64,000 nucleotides of DNA, from positions 682,001 to 746,000 of the forward strand of contig NZ_MWFK01000001.1 of assembly GCF_002078175.1 (NCBI RefSeq), written 5' to 3'. The position numbers were made by a program, and so were the translations under genes. This stretch comes from Streptomyces sp. M41(2017) (GTDB lineage Bacteria > Actinomycetota > Actinomycetes > Streptomycetales > Streptomycetaceae). Shown here piece after piece: positions 28,195-38,342 of the stretch; position 1 is the first letter of the stretch, and each line of letters starts with the position of its first letter. Under the pieces are notes generated by a model. That model did no database searches and was not told where the DNA came from. It worked only from the letters and a program-made list of their open reading frames with translations.

Positions 28195-28926
28195 ATGAGG
28201 CTGACTTGGGAAGAGCCGGGGTGGGAACGGGTGGCGCCCCGGATCGGCCGGCGGCGCCTTCCGGGCTGGGACTGCACCGTCGGGCTCGTCGTCGGCGGGG
28301 ACGCGGCGCTGATGATCGACGCCGGGTCGGGTGTCGCGGAGGGCGCGGCGCTGCGCGCGGAGGCGGAGCGGCTGCTCGGCCCGGGGCGGCACGTGACGCA
28401 CCTCGCACTCACCCACCCGCATTTCGACCATGTCTTCGGCGCCGCGGCGTTCGCGGATGCCGAGGTGTTCGTCGCGGACGGCTCGTCCGGGGTGTACGAG
28501 CACGGTCGTGAGGAACTGCGGGCGGACGCGGTGCGCAACGGGCTGGACCCCCGGACGGCGCGGGAGGCGGCCGACGCCCTCGTACGCCCCGCGCACGGCG
28601 TCCGGGGCACCCGGGACCTGGAGCTCGGCGAGGGCGCCCGGGTGCGGCTGGTGCGGATCGGTGAGGGCCACACCGCCCACGACCTCGTGGCTGTGGTGCC
28701 GGGCGATCCTTCGGTGGTGTTCTGCGGCGACCTGGTCGAGGAGTCCGGCGAGCCGCAGGCCGGCCCCGACGCGGTCCCGTCGCGCTGGCCTGCGGCGCTC
28801 GACCGGCTGCTCGCGCTCGGCGGGCGGGACGCCGTGTACGTGCCCGGACACGGAGCGCTGGTGGACGCGGCGTTCGTCCGCTCGCAGCGGGACGAGCTGG
28901 CCGCGCGTTTCGGCGTGTCGCGGTGA
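28195..28926 (+). CDS. MBL-fold metallo-hydrolase
   Basis: A 243-residue metallo-beta-lactamase-fold enzyme. The zinc motif LTHPHFDHVFGAAAF, then GEGHTAHDLV, the metal-bridging Asp in VVFCGDLVEESG and a late His in VPGHGALVD are present. The small, MBL-only layout resembles hydrolases of the glyoxalase II or quinolone-signal hydrolase type; no substrate can be named. It is followed after 25 bp by the DUF3097 gene and is probably cotranscribed. Confidence 0.87.
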   Translation: MRLTWEEPGWERVAPRIGRRRLPGWDCTVGLVVGGDAALMIDAGSGVAEGAALRAEAERLLGPGRHVTHLALTHPHFDHVFGAAAFADAEVFVADGSSGVYEHGREELRADAVRNGLDPRTAREAADALVRPAHGVRGTRDLELGEGARVRLVRIGEGHTAHDLVAVVPGDPSVVFCGDLVEESGEPQAGPDAVPSRWPAALDRLLALGGRDAVYVPGHGALVDAAFVRSQRDELAARFGVSR

Positions 28927-28951
28927 GCCCCGGCGCACTTCTCCTATCGTC

Positions 28952-29764
28952 ATGCGAATGCGCCAGTACTCTCCGGACCTGACCCCGCCGTGGAAGAAGC
29001 CCAAGCCCGTGCCCGAGGTCCCGGCGGACCCCGGTCTGGTGGTCGAGGAGCCCGGCACCGGTTTCTGCGGCGCGGTGATCGGCTGCGAGGCGGGCACGGT
29101 GACCCTGGAGGACCGCTTCGGCAAGCACCGGGTGTTCCCCATGGAGCCGCGCGGCTTCCTGCTGGAGGGCAGGGTGGTGACGCTGGTCCGCCCGGCGTCC
29201 GCGGCGCCCGTACGTCCCAGCCGCACCGCGTCCGGCTCGGTGGCGGTGCCCGGCGCCCGCGCCCGGGTCGCGCGAGCGGGCCGCATCTACGTGGAGGGCC
29301 GCCACGACGCCGAACTGGTCGAGCGGGTCTGGGGCGACGACCTGCGCGTCGAGGGCGTCGTCGTGGAGTACCTGGAGGGTGTCGACGACCTTCCCGCGAT
29401 CGTCGAGGAGTTCGCGCCGGGCCCGGACGCCCGGCTCGGCGTGCTCGTCGACCACCTCGTGCCCGGCTCGAAGGAGTCCCGGATCGCCGCGGCGGTGACG
29501 AGCGAGCACGCGCTGGTGCTCGGCCATCCCTACATCGACATCTGGGAGGCCGTGAAGCCGTCCTCCGTGGGCATCCCGGGCTGGCCCCGGGTGCCGCGCG
29601 GCGAGGACTGGAAGACGGGCGTGTGCCGGGCCCTGGGCTGGCCGGAGAACACCGGCGCGGCCTGGCAGCACATCCTGTCCCGGGTCCACTCCTACAAGGA
29701 CCTCCAGCCCGAACTGCTGGGCCGCGTCGAGGAACTGATCGACTTCGTCACCGCGCCGGAGTAG
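28952..29764 (+). CDS. DUF3097 family protein with TOPRIM-like motif
   Basis: A 270-residue actinobacterial protein. The N-terminus (PDLTPPWKKPKPVPEV) and the block LVVEEPGTGFCGAVIGCE precede a second domain with GRIYVEGRHDAELVERVWG and GVLVDHLVPGSKESRIA, then HPYIDIWEAVKPSSVGIPGW. The Glu-Gly-x-x-Asp and later Asp in these segments look like the TOPRIM fold of RNase M5 and primases. Family function is unknown. ATGs at 28952 and 28958 are equivalent choices. It follows the MBL hydrolase and faces hemW. Confidence 0.85.
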   Translation: MRMRQYSPDLTPPWKKPKPVPEVPADPGLVVEEPGTGFCGAVIGCEAGTVTLEDRFGKHRVFPMEPRGFLLEGRVVTLVRPASAAPVRPSRTASGSVAVPGARARVARAGRIYVEGRHDAELVERVWGDDLRVEGVVVEYLEGVDDLPAIVEEFAPGPDARLGVLVDHLVPGSKESRIAAAVTSEHALVLGHPYIDIWEAVKPSSVGIPGWPRVPRGEDWKTGVCRALGWPENTGAAWQHILSRVHSYKDLQPELLGRVEELIDFVTAPE

Positions 29765-29798
29765 GCCGGACCGCCGCCGGGCGCGGTCGCGTCCGGCC
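29764..29798. terminator. Hairpin between DUF3097 and hemW
   Basis: GGCCGGAC and GTCCGGCC form a perfect 8-bp stem with a GC-rich 19-base centre directly after the stop of the DUF3097 gene. Possible shared terminator of the convergent genes. Confidence 0.4.
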
Positions 29799-29849
29799 GC
29801 CCGTCGGTGGCGTCCGGGGACCGTTGTGGCTTCCGGCGTCGCCGTCCGG

Positions 29850-31091
29850 TCAGTCGACCAGGTCCCGGACGACCGCGTCCGCGAGGAGGCGGCCGCGCAG
29901 GGTGAGGACGGCGCGGCCCTCGTCGTACGGGCCCGGTTCGAGGAGGCCCTCGGACAGGGCGCGGCGGGAGGCCGTGCGGCCGTCGGGGCGGAGCAGCGAG
30001 AGCGGGCAGCCCTCGCGCAGCCGCAGTTCGAGCAGGATGCGCTCGACGCGGCGGTCCTCGTCGGAGAGGAGTTCGCGCCCGGCACCCGGGGACCGGCCGG
30101 AGGCCAGCGCCGCCGCGTAGGCCCCGGGGTGCTTCACGTTCCACCAGCGGACGCCGCCGACGTGGCTGTGGGCGCCGGGGCCCGCGCCCCACCAGTCCGC
30201 GCCGCGCCAGTACAGTTCGTTGTGCAGGCAGCGGGCCGCCTCGGTGGTGGCCCAGTTCGACACCTCGTACCAGTCGAAGCCCGCCTCGGCCATCACCTCG
30301 TCGGCGATGAGGTAGCGGTCGGCGTGGACGTCGTCGTCGGTCATCGGGACCTCGCCGCGGCGGATGCGGCGGGCGAGCTGGGTGCCCTCCTCGACAATGA
30401 GCGCGTAGGCCGAGACGTGGTCGGGGCCGGCGCCGAGGGCTGCTTCGAGGGAGGCCCGCCAGTCGTCGTCGGACTCCCCTGGGGTGCCGTAGATCAGGTC
30501 GAGGTTCACGTGCTCGAAGCCGGCCGCGCGGGCCTCGGCGACGCAGGCCTCGGGGCGGCCGGGGGTGTGGGTGCGGTCCAGCACCTTCAGCACGTGCTGC
30601 CGGGTGCTCTGCATCCCGAAGGAGACGCGGTTGAAGCCGCCGGCGCGGAGCGTCGCGAGGTACTCCGGGTCGACCGACTCCGGGTTCGCCTCCGTGGTGA
30701 TCTCGGCGTCGTCCGCGAGACCGAACTCGTCACGGATCGCCCCCAGCATCCGGACGAGGTCGTCGGCGGCCAGCAGGGTGGGCGTGCCGCCTCCGACGAA
30801 GACGGTGCGGACGGGACGCGGGTCGTCGCCGAGGACCTTGCGGGCGAGGCGGACCTCGTCGGTCAGGGTGTCCGCGTAGTTGTCGCGGGAGGCGAGCACG
30901 CCTCCGGTGCCCCGCAGCTCGGTCGCCGTGTAGGTGTTGAAGTCGCAGTACCCGCAGCGGGTCGCGCAGTAGGGGACGTGGAGGTAGAACCCGAGGGGCC
31001 GCTCGGCCGCCCCGGCCAGGGCGTGCGCGGGCAGCGCCCCGTCATCGGGGACGGGCTCACCGTCGGGGAGTGCGGAAGGCATGCGTTCCAT
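29850..31091 (-). CDS. hemW: Radical SAM protein HemW (heme chaperone family)
   Basis: A 413-residue radical SAM enzyme. The cluster motif YCATRCGYCDFNTYT (C42, C46, C49: Cx3CxxC) follows GFYLHVPYC; FVGGGTPTLL and EANPES are the usual downstream motifs. The C-terminal HemW domain is complete. It was long annotated as oxygen-independent coproporphyrinogen III oxidase; HemW proteins lack that activity and donate heme. ATG at 31082 is an alternative start. Unlike many genomes it lies near, but convergent to, hrcA-dnaJ's neighbours rather than with lepA. Confidence 0.92.
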   Translation of the reverse strand: MERMPSALPDGEPVPDDGALPAHALAGAAERPLGFYLHVPYCATRCGYCDFNTYTATELRGTGGVLASRDNYADTLTDEVRLARKVLGDDPRPVRTVFVGGGTPTLLAADDLVRMLGAIRDEFGLADDAEITTEANPESVDPEYLATLRAGGFNRVSFGMQSTRQHVLKVLDRTHTPGRPEACVAEARAAGFEHVNLDLIYGTPGESDDDWRASLEAALGAGPDHVSAYALIVEEGTQLARRIRRGEVPMTDDDVHADRYLIADEVMAEAGFDWYEVSNWATTEAARCLHNELYWRGADWWGAGPGAHSHVGGVRWWNVKHPGAYAAALASGRSPGAGRELLSDEDRRVERILLELRLREGCPLSLLRPDGRTASRRALSEGLLEPGPYDEGRAVLTLRGRLLADAVVRDLVD

Positions 31092-31170
31092 TGTCCAGCA
31101 CGGGCGGAGTGAACGGTCCCGGCCTGTGGACGAACGGGCACGCTCCTCGTCGCCCGGCCCGTCGCCGGGG

Positions 31171-33363
31171 CTACTCGGCCTGTAACACCAGCAGGGCCAT
31201 GTCGTCCTCCGGCGGGCGGCTCCCGAACTCGTGCACGAGTGCCCGGATGCGTTCCGCGACCAGCTCGGCGTTCAGGCCGGTGCACCCCGCGAGGGCGTGC
31301 GCCAGCCCGTCTTCGTCGTCGAACTGCCGGGTCCCCTCGCGCCGCTCCGTCACGCCGTCGGTGACGCACAGCAGGGTGTCGCCGGGATGCAGGTCGAAGG
31401 ACTCGGAGGTGTAGCCGGGGTCCTCGAAGACGCCGAGCAGGGTCTGCGGGCGGGCCACCTCCCGTACGTCGCCGTCGGGGGCCAGCAGCAGCGGCAGCGG
31501 GTGTCCGGCCGAGGCGAGGGTGCAGCGCACGCCGCCCTCGAAGGGGACCAGTTCGCCGTAGAGCATGGACAGGAAGCGGGTCTGCGGGCCGAGGTCGGTG
31601 CCGAGCCCGGGGTCGCCGGCCGCCACGAGCGCCCGGGCGGCCGCGTCGGCGGCCTCGGTCGCGTCGTCGAGGAGGAGCTGGTTGAGGCGGTCGAGGACGT
31701 CCGCCACGTCGTAGCCCTCGCGGGCCAGCAGCCGCAGCCAGGGCCGGGCGAGCCCGATCACGACGGCGGCCTCGGGGCCCTTGCCCTGGACGTCGCCGAC
31801 GGCGAAGCACCAGCGGCCGTCCCCGGCCGGGAACACGTCGTAGAAGTCGCCGCTGGGGCCGCCCTTGTCGAGCGGCTCGTAGACGAGGGCGCTGCGCACG
31901 CCCGGGATCTCGGCGACCGCGCCCGGCAGGAGCCCGCGCTGCAGGACTCTGCTGATGGTGGCCTGGCGCGCGTACTGGCGGGCCGCGCCGATGGCGAGCG
32001 CGATCCGGCGGCTCAGGTCCTCGACGAGCCCGCTGACCTCGTCCGCGAAACCGGTGGGTCCGGCCCTGCCGATGACGAGCGTGCCGAGCGGCCGGCCGCC
32101 CGCGATCAGCCGGTACGCCAGGGCCGCGCCGCTCGCTCCGCGCGGGCCCAGCGCCTCGCCGGGCCAGGGCACGGGCACGGCGCGGGAGCGGACCGCGTCG
32201 GGCAGCCGCGGCGGGTCCTTCTCCAGGGCGTCGCGCAGGTCCTCGATGAGGTTCTCGCTGCCGTGCCAGACCCGGGCCAGCCGGGGTCCGAGGGCGAGCC
32301 CGAGTCCGCCGGCCCGGTCGGTGGCCTCGTCCTCCAGCCACACCGCGCACCAGTCGGCGAGCCGCGGGACGAGGAGCTGTCCGGCGAGCGCGGCGACGAG
32401 GTCCTCGTCGAGCTGCCCGGCCAGCAGGTCGGAGGCCTCGGCGAGGAAGGAGAGGGCCCCGCGGTCGAGCCAGTCCCGCCCCTCGGAGGGGTTCCGTGGG
32501 CCGCCGGGGGCCGTGCCGGCCTCGGTGACCTCGTGGAGGCCGGACGGGTCGAGGGCGTCCCCGGCCGGGACGGAGGTCCCGGGCCGGCCCGGGACCGGCG
32601 CCGCGAAGACGGACGCGGTCGCGGTGGGGCCCGCGGGACCCCGTCCGCCGGGGCGGCGGGCCCGCGTGCGGCGGCTCCCGGAGGCGCCGTCGGCCGGCCC
32701 GTCCTGCGCTCCGGTCGTCCCGCCGGTACCCGCGGCGCCGTCCATGCCCGCTCGGCCGCCTCTCCCGGCGAGGTCGTCCCCGTCCACCGCGAACACGTCG
32801 GCCGAGGACGGGGCCTTTGCCGTGAACGCGTCGCCGCCGGACAGCGTGTCGGCGCCGCCGTCGAGCAGCAGGCGCGCCCAGACCGTCTTGACGCCCGGCC
32901 GGTAGGTGATCCCCCAGGCCTCGGACAGGGCGGAGACGAGACGCAGGCCCCGCCCGTACTCCGGTGTCCCGTAGGGGCGTTCGGGACTGTCGTCGCGTAT
33001 CGCGCGGGCGGGGTGGTGATCGGTCACCTCGACGACCAGCGGGCCGGGCGGGCCGTCCGGCGCGTGCTCCAGGCGGCACAGCAGCTCGACGTCGGTGCCC
33101 GCGTGGACGACGGCGTTGGTGACGAGTTCGCTGACCACCACGGCGGCGTCGTCGATGAGCCGGTCGTCGATGATCTCGGCGCCGGGCAGGGCCAGTTCGG
33201 CCCAGCCCTCGAGCGTGTCCCGGAGGTAGCGGCGGGCGGCTCCGGGGGCGAGCGGAGTGCCCGGCAGGGTCGTGCGGGCCACGGTGTCCTGGCCGGCCCG
33301 GTGGTGCGCGGGCGCACCCGGGGCGCACGCCATGGACTCGCGTTGCGTCGGAATGGCCCCCAC
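31171..33363 (-). CDS. ATPase + GAF-like + SpoIIE PP2C phosphatase protein
   Basis: A 730-residue signalling protein from a GTG with AGGGAG upstream. Residues about 40-150 form an RsbW-like ATPase (N-box SELVTNAVVHAG with Asn83, and YGRGLRLVSALSEAWG). Residues about 160-270 are a low-complexity linker rich in Gly/Ala/Arg. Residues about 300-480 look GAF-like. The C-terminus is a SpoIIE/PP2C phosphatase with GGPSGDFYDVFPAGDG, FAVGDVQGKGPEA and the final EDDMALLVL. Such proteins both kinase and dephosphorylate anti-anti-sigma factors. It is divergent from the poly-HAMP kinase, which suggests a shared signalling role; no sigma or anti-sigma gene is adjacent. Confidence 0.9.
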   Translation of the reverse strand: MGAIPTQRESMACAPGAPAHHRAGQDTVARTTLPGTPLAPGAARRYLRDTLEGWAELALPGAEIIDDRLIDDAAVVVSELVTNAVVHAGTDVELLCRLEHAPDGPPGPLVVEVTDHHPARAIRDDSPERPYGTPEYGRGLRLVSALSEAWGITYRPGVKTVWARLLLDGGADTLSGGDAFTAKAPSSADVFAVDGDDLAGRGGRAGMDGAAGTGGTTGAQDGPADGASGSRRTRARRPGGRGPAGPTATASVFAAPVPGRPGTSVPAGDALDPSGLHEVTEAGTAPGGPRNPSEGRDWLDRGALSFLAEASDLLAGQLDEDLVAALAGQLLVPRLADWCAVWLEDEATDRAGGLGLALGPRLARVWHGSENLIEDLRDALEKDPPRLPDAVRSRAVPVPWPGEALGPRGASGAALAYRLIAGGRPLGTLVIGRAGPTGFADEVSGLVEDLSRRIALAIGAARQYARQATISRVLQRGLLPGAVAEIPGVRSALVYEPLDKGGPSGDFYDVFPAGDGRWCFAVGDVQGKGPEAAVVIGLARPWLRLLAREGYDVADVLDRLNQLLLDDATEAADAAARALVAAGDPGLGTDLGPQTRFLSMLYGELVPFEGGVRCTLASAGHPLPLLLAPDGDVREVARPQTLLGVFEDPGYTSESFDLHPGDTLLCVTDGVTERREGTRQFDDEDGLAHALAGCTGLNAELVAERIRALVHEFGSRPPEDDMALLVLQAE

Positions 33364-33466
33364 GGTGCGGCTCCCTGAGCAGTTCGGACGAATACACCTC
33401 AGCCGGTGCGGACAGGGTGACAGACTGACCGCGCCCATAAGCGTCGAGTCACCGAAGTGGGCCGTC

Positions 33467-36400
33467 ATGAGTGAGAACAGTGGTATGCATGTGCTCGAAG
33501 ACGGACAGATTCGAGCATCGGACCTGCGCCCCCTGCTCGCCGCGATGACCGCGGCGCGGGACGGCGACTTCAGCAAGGTGCCGGAGACGGCGCACGGCCT
33601 GGTCGCCGAGCTGAACACGATGTTCAACCAGATCATGGACCGCAGTTCGCACTTCAACTCCGAGGTGCAGCGCGTCCGCAGGGAGCTGATCCGGCACGGA
33701 CGGCTCGACGAGCGGCTCGCGGCCAGCCCCGGCGGCGGCAAGTGGACGACGCGCGTGGACGACGTGAACCAGCTGCTCGACGCGCTGGTGGCGCCCGCGG
33801 CGAACGCGACCCGCGTGCTCGACGCGGTGGCCGGCGGCGACCTGACCCAGCGCGTGGACCTGCACGACGGCAACCGTCAACTGCGGGGCGACCTGCGCCG
33901 GCTGGGCCGTGCCGTGAACAAGATGGTCGACCAGCTCTCCCTGTTCACCGGCGAGGTCACCCGGGTCGCCCGCGAGGTCGGAACCGAGGGGCGGCTCGGC
34001 GGCCGCGCCAAGGCGACCGGCCTGTCGGGGAGTTGGCGGGACGTGACCGAGGCGGTCAACACGATGGCCTCGCGGCTGACGGCTCAGGTGCGGGACATCG
34101 CCCTGGTGACCACGGCGGTGGCACGCGGCGACCTGACGCGGACGGTGACGGTCGAGGCGACCGGTGAGCTGCTGGAACTGAAGCTCACCGTGAACACGAT
34201 GGTCGACCAGCTCTCCGCGTTCGCCGACGAGGTGACCCGGGTGGCCCGCGAGGTCGGAACCGAGGGGCGGCTCGGCGGGCGGGCGCAGGTGCGGGGGGTG
34301 TCGGGCGTCTGGAAGGACCTCACCGACAACGTCAACTTCATGGCGTCCAACCTGACGTCACAGGTTCGAAATATCGCACAGGTCACCACGGCGGTCGCCA
34401 ACGGTGACCTCAGCCAGAAGATCACGGTCGACGCCCAGGGCGAGATCCTGGAGCTGAAGTCGACGATCAACACGATGGTCGACCAGCTCTCCGCGTTCGC
34501 CGACGAGGTCACCCGCGTCGCCCGCGAGGTCGGAACCGAGGGCAACCTCGGCGGCCGGGCCCAGGTGCGGGGCGTGTCGGGCGTCTGGAAGGACCTCACC
34601 GACAACGTCAACTTCATGGCGGACAACCTGACCTCGCAGGTCCGCAACATCGCCCTCGTCTCCACCGCCGTGGCGCAGGGCGACCTCGGCAAGAAGATCA
34701 CCGTCGAGGCGAAGGGCGAGATCCTCGAACTGAAGTCGACGATCAACACGATGGTCGACCAGCTCTCCGCGTTCGCCGACGAGGTCACCCGCGTCGCCCG
34801 CGAGGTCGGGACCGAAGGCAACCTCGGCGGCCAGGCGCAGGTCCGCGGGGTGTCGGGCGTCTGGAAGGACCTCACCGACAACGTCAACTTCATGGCTCTG
34901 AACCTGACCTCGCAGGTCCGCAACATCGCGCAGGTCACCACCGCCGTCGCCAACGGTGACCTGTCGAAGAAGATCACGGTCGACGCCCGGGGCGAGATCC
35001 TGGAGCTGAAGGACACCGTCAACACCATGGTGGAGCAACTGCGCGCGTTCGCCGACGAGGTGACCCGGGTGGCGCGCGAGGTCGGCACCGACGGGCGGCT
35101 CGGCGGACGCGCCCAGGTCCTCGGGGTCTCGGGCGTCTGGCGGGACCTGACCGACAACGTCAACTACATGGCGGACAACCTGACCTCGCAGGTCCGCAAC
35201 ATCGCCCAGGTGGCCACAGCGGTGGCGCAGGGCGATCTGTCGAAGAAGATCGACGTGGACGCCCGCGGCGAGATCCTCGAACTGAAGACGACGATCAACA
35301 CGATGGTGGACACGCTGTCGTCGTTCTCCTCCGAGGTCACCCGGGTGGCCCGCGAGGTGGGTTCGGAGGGCCGGCTCGGCGGTCAGGCGCGGGTCGAGGG
35401 CGTGTACGGCACCTGGAAGCGCCTGACGACGAACGTGAACGAGCTCGCCTCGAACCTCACCACTCAGGTCCGCGCGATCGCCGAGGTGGCGTCCGCGGTG
35501 GCCCAGGGCGACATGTCCCGCTCGATCACGGTGGAGACGCAGGGCGAGGTCGCCGAGCTGAAGGACAACATCAACCTGATGGTGGCCAACCTGCGCGAGA
35601 CGACCCGCGCCAAGGACTGGCTGGAGTCGAACCTCGCCCGCCTCGCCGCGCTGATGCAGGGCCACCGCGACCTGATGGAGGTCGCCGACCTGATCCTGCG
35701 CGAGCTGACTCCGCTGGTGAACGCGCAGTACGGCGCCTTCTTCCTCGCCGACCCCGAGGAGGACGAACCCGCGCTGCGCACGGCGGTGCCCGCCAAGGGA
35801 CTCGCGTTCATCGCCGGGTACGGCGCGGCGCAGGGCGCGACCGTCGACACCGGCGGCATGCCGGTGCACGGGCTGGTCCGGCAGGCGGCCCGCGAGAAGA
35901 AGCGGATCCTCGTCGAGGAGGCCCCGCCCGACTACATCAAGATCAACAGCGGGCTCGGGGAGGCGGCTCCGGCCAGCGTCGTCATCATCCCGATCCTCTT
36001 CGAGGACAAGCTCCTCGGTGTCATCGAACTCGCCTCGTTCTCCCGCTTCTCCGACGTCCACCTCGCCTTCTTCGACCAGTTCGTGAACACCATCGGCGTC
36101 GCCATCAACACGATCATCGCCAACTCCCGTACGGAGTCGCTGCTCGGCGAGTCCCAGCGGCTCGCCATCCAGTTGCAGGACCGTTCCGACGAACTCCAGT
36201 CGCAGCAGGCGGAGCTTCAGCGGTCCAACGCCGAACTGGAGGAGAAGGCGGCCCTCCTCGCGACCAGCTCGCAGTACAAGTCGGAGTTCCTGGCGAACAT
36301 GTCGCACGAGCTGCGTACGCCGCTCAACTCCCTGCTGATCCTGGCCCGGCTGCTCTCCGACAACCCCGACGGCCGGCTCTCCGACCAGGAGGTGCAGTTC

Positions 36401-37657
36401 GCGACGACCATCCACCGCTCGGGCTCGGACCTCCTCCAGCTCATCAACGACATCCTCGACCTGTCGAAGATCGAGGCCGGCCGGATGGACGTACGCCCCA
36501 AGAGGCTGCCGCTCATCAAGCTCCTCGACTACGTCCATGCCACCTTCCGTCCGCTCACCCACGACCGTGGGCTCGCCTTCGAGGTGGCGGTCGGCGAGGA
36601 CGTGCCGCGCGAGATGTGGTCCGACGAGCAGCGGCTCCAGCAGATCCTGCGCAACCTCCTCTCCAACGCCATCAAGTTCACCGCGAACGGCCGCGTCGAG
36701 CTGCGCGTCGACCGCGTCACGGACTCCGACCGGAGCCGGGAGAGCGGCGACACGGTGATCGCCTTCGCCGTCTCCGACACCGGCATCGGCATCGCCCCGG
36801 AGAAACTCCCGGTGATCTTCGAGGCGTTCCAGCAGGCCGACGGCACCACCAACCGCAAGTACGGCGGCACGGGCCTCGGGCTGTCCATCAGCCGGGAGAT
36901 CGCCGGGCTGCTCGGCGGCCGGATCGTGGCCGAGAGCACACCCGGCAGGGGCTCCACCTTCACGCTGTACGTGCCGGTGGTGAGCCCCGGGAACGCGGCG
37001 ACGGGACCGACCCGCGAGGACCATCTCGTCGCCCTGCCCGAGCAGTCGTCGACGGAGCCCTACACGGTCCACGGCACCGATGACACCTGGCCGGCCCCCA
37101 CCAAGCTGGAGGCCTGGCAGGCGGGCCGGGCGGGCCGGGTCCTGCCGGGCAGGCGGGTGCTGATCGTGGACGACGACATCCGCAACGTCTTCGCGCTGAC
37201 CCATGTGCTCGGCCGGGTCGGCATGCCCGTGCTGTACGCGGAGAACGGCCGCGAGGGCGTCGAGACGCTGGAGCGCAATCCCGACGTCGAGCTGGTGCTG
37301 ATGGACATCATGATGCCGGAGATGGACGGCTACGAGACGATCTCCGCCATCCGCCGCGCTCCCCGCTGGACGGGCCTGCCCATCGTCGCGCTGACCGCGA
37401 AGGCGATGCCCGGAGACCGCGAGAAGTCCATCGCGCGGGGCGCCAACGACTACGTCCCCAAGCCGGTGGACGTCGACCGGCTCCTCACCGTCGTCTGCGC
37501 CCTCCTCGATCCCGAGGGAGCGGACGACGGCGAGGAGCCGGACGCCCCCGGTACCGCGGAACCCGGGAGGACCGCCACCGGCCCGGACACGGCAGCCGCC
37601 GAACCGGCGGTCGATGCGCCGCGGGGGCGGGGCACCGACAGGACGCGGACCGAGTGA
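33467..37657 (+). CDS. Poly-HAMP hybrid histidine kinase/response regulator
   Basis: A 1396-residue cytoplasmic kinase with no membrane segment. Order: N-terminal helix; six near-identical 92-residue HAMP units plus one divergent unit (about residues 65-710, each with [16 protein letters not shown] and TAVAxGDL); a GAF-like domain (about 730-890); a coiled coil; HisKA with His947 in [12 protein letters not shown]; HATPase ([27 protein letters not shown]); and a receiver with the phosphoacceptor Asp1280 in [16 protein letters not shown] Pro/Ala-rich tail ends it. The next gene is a single-receiver coiled-coil regulator 12 bp downstream. The pair resembles OsaA/OsaB of S. coelicolor (osmotic stress), an inference from architecture only. 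Confidence 0.93.
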   Translation: MSENSGMHVLEDGQIRASDLRPLLAAMTAARDGDFSKVPETAHGLVAELNTMFNQIMDRSSHFNSEVQRVRRELIRHGRLDERLAASPGGGKWTTRVDDVNQLLDALVAPAANATRVLDAVAGGDLTQRVDLHDGNRQLRGDLRRLGRAVNKMVDQLSLFTGEVTRVAREVGTEGRLGGRAKATGLSGSWRDVTEAVNTMASRLTAQVRDIALVTTAVARGDLTRTVTVEATGELLELKLTVNTMVDQLSAFADEVTRVAREVGTEGRLGGRAQVRGVSGVWKDLTDNVNFMASNLTSQVRNIAQVTTAVANGDLSQKITVDAQGEILELKSTINTMVDQLSAFADEVTRVAREVGTEGNLGGRAQVRGVSGVWKDLTDNVNFMADNLTSQVRNIALVSTAVAQGDLGKKITVEAKGEILELKSTINTMVDQLSAFADEVTRVAREVGTEGNLGGQAQVRGVSGVWKDLTDNVNFMALNLTSQVRNIAQVTTAVANGDLSKKITVDARGEILELKDTVNTMVEQLRAFADEVTRVAREVGTDGRLGGRAQVLGVSGVWRDLTDNVNYMADNLTSQVRNIAQVATAVAQGDLSKKIDVDARGEILELKTTINTMVDTLSSFSSEVTRVAREVGSEGRLGGQARVEGVYGTWKRLTTNVNELASNLTTQVRAIAEVASAVAQGDMSRSITVETQGEVAELKDNINLMVANLRETTRAKDWLESNLARLAALMQGHRDLMEVADLILRELTPLVNAQYGAFFLADPEEDEPALRTAVPAKGLAFIAGYGAAQGATVDTGGMPVHGLVRQAAREKKRILVEEAPPDYIKINSGLGEAAPASVVIIPILFEDKLLGVIELASFSRFSDVHLAFFDQFVNTIGVAINTIIANSRTESLLGESQRLAIQLQDRSDELQSQQAELQRSNAELEEKAALLATSSQYKSEFLANMSHELRTPLNSLLILARLLSDNPDGRLSDQEVQFATTIHRSGSDLLQLINDILDLSKIEAGRMDVRPKRLPLIKLLDYVHATFRPLTHDRGLAFEVAVGEDVPREMWSDEQRLQQILRNLLSNAIKFTANGRVELRVDRVTDSDRSRESGDTVIAFAVSDTGIGIAPEKLPVIFEAFQQADGTTNRKYGGTGLGLSISREIAGLLGGRIVAESTPGRGSTFTLYVPVVSPGNAATGPTREDHLVALPEQSSTEPYTVHGTDDTWPAPTKLEAWQAGRAGRVLPGRRVLIVDDDIRNVFALTHVLGRVGMPVLYAENGREGVETLERNPDVELVLMDIMMPEMDGYETISAIRRAPRWTGLPIVALTAKAMPGDREKSIARGANDYVPKPVDVDRLLTVVCALLDPEGADDGEEPDAPGTAEPGRTATGPDTAAAEPAVDAPRGRGTDRTRTE
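33940..35595 (+). repeat. Six tandem 276-bp repeats inside the kinase gene
   Basis: Copies begin near 33940, 34216, 34492, 34768, 35044 and 35320, exactly 276 bp (92 codons) apart. Copies 2, 3 and 4 share long identical stretches around CTCTCCGCGTTCGCCGACGA and CGTCAACTTCATGG. They encode poly-HAMP units. Copies 1 and 6 are more diverged, so the middle copies are the youngest or are homogenised by conversion. Confidence 0.9.
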
Positions 37658-37669
37658 GGCACCGTCATC

Positions 37670-38248
37670 ATGAGTGAGGCGACGAACGGCGAGCGCGCGA
37701 GCATCCTCCTGGTCGACGACATGGAGGACAACCTGGTCGCTCTGGAGGCCGTCCTCGGCTCCCTCAACGAGCCGCTGGTACGGGCGCGTTCGGGTGAGGA
37801 GGCGATGAAGGCACTGCTGCGGCAGCGGTTCGCCGTCGTCCTGCTCGACATCCGGATGCCGGGCATGGACGGCTTCGAGACGGCCGCGAACATCAAGCGG
37901 CTCGACCAGACCAAGGACGTTCCCATCATCTTCCTGACGGGCACGGACGCCGACGCGGGCTACGCCTTCCGCGGGTACGCGACCGGGGCCGCCGACTATC
38001 TGACGAAGCCGTTCGACCCGTGGGTGCTGCGCGCCAAGGTCACCGTCTTCCTCGATCTGCACCGCAAGAACCGGCAGTTGGAGCGCCTGCTGGCCCGCGA
38101 GGAGGAGCGGTTCGACGAACTCGCCGACCGGCTCCGCGGGATCGAGACGCAGCTCGCGGCCGGCGCCCTCGACGACGCGGCAGGACTCCGCGAGCAGTTG
38201 CGGCGGATGGAGGCACTGCTCACGGACATGCGCCGGGACCGGGCCTAG
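37670..38248 (+). CDS. Response regulator with C-terminal coiled coil (OsaB-like)
   Basis: A 192-residue regulator. The receiver domain (residues 10-125) has the acidic pair Asp16/Asp17, phosphoacceptor Asp60 in VVLLDIRMPGMDGF, Thr90 and Lys113 (YLTKPFDP). The remainder (about 128-190) is an amphipathic helix rich in Arg, Glu and Leu, a coiled coil with no DNA-binding domain. It follows the poly-HAMP kinase by 12 bp. It probably acts by protein-protein contact, for example as a phosphate sink or partner switch. OsaB of S. coelicolor has the same plan. Confidence 0.9.
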   Translation: MSEATNGERASILLVDDMEDNLVALEAVLGSLNEPLVRARSGEEAMKALLRQRFAVVLLDIRMPGMDGFETAANIKRLDQTKDVPIIFLTGTDADAGYAFRGYATGAADYLTKPFDPWVLRAKVTVFLDLHRKNRQLERLLAREEERFDELADRLRGIETQLAAGALDDAAGLREQLRRMEALLTDMRRDRA

Positions 38249-38285
38249 GCCGTGTCCCGGCAACGGCGTCGGAGGCCGTACACGC

Positions 38286-38315
38286 CTCCGCCCCCGGCCG
38301 GGACCGGGGGCGGAG
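38286..38315. terminator. Strong hairpin between convergent genes
   Basis: CTCCGCCCCCGG and CCGGGGGCGGAG form a perfect 12-bp stem with a 6-base loop between the regulator stop and the acyl-CoA ligase stop. Symmetric, so it can serve both directions. Confidence 0.7.
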
Positions 38316-38342
38316 AGGTCACGGGGCGGGACCGGGCCGGGG

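Noticed and set aside
33364..33873. N-terminal extension of the SpoIIE phosphatase into the kinase gene
   Set aside because: It overlaps the divergent kinase coding sequence; the GTG at 33363 has a good AGGGAG site.
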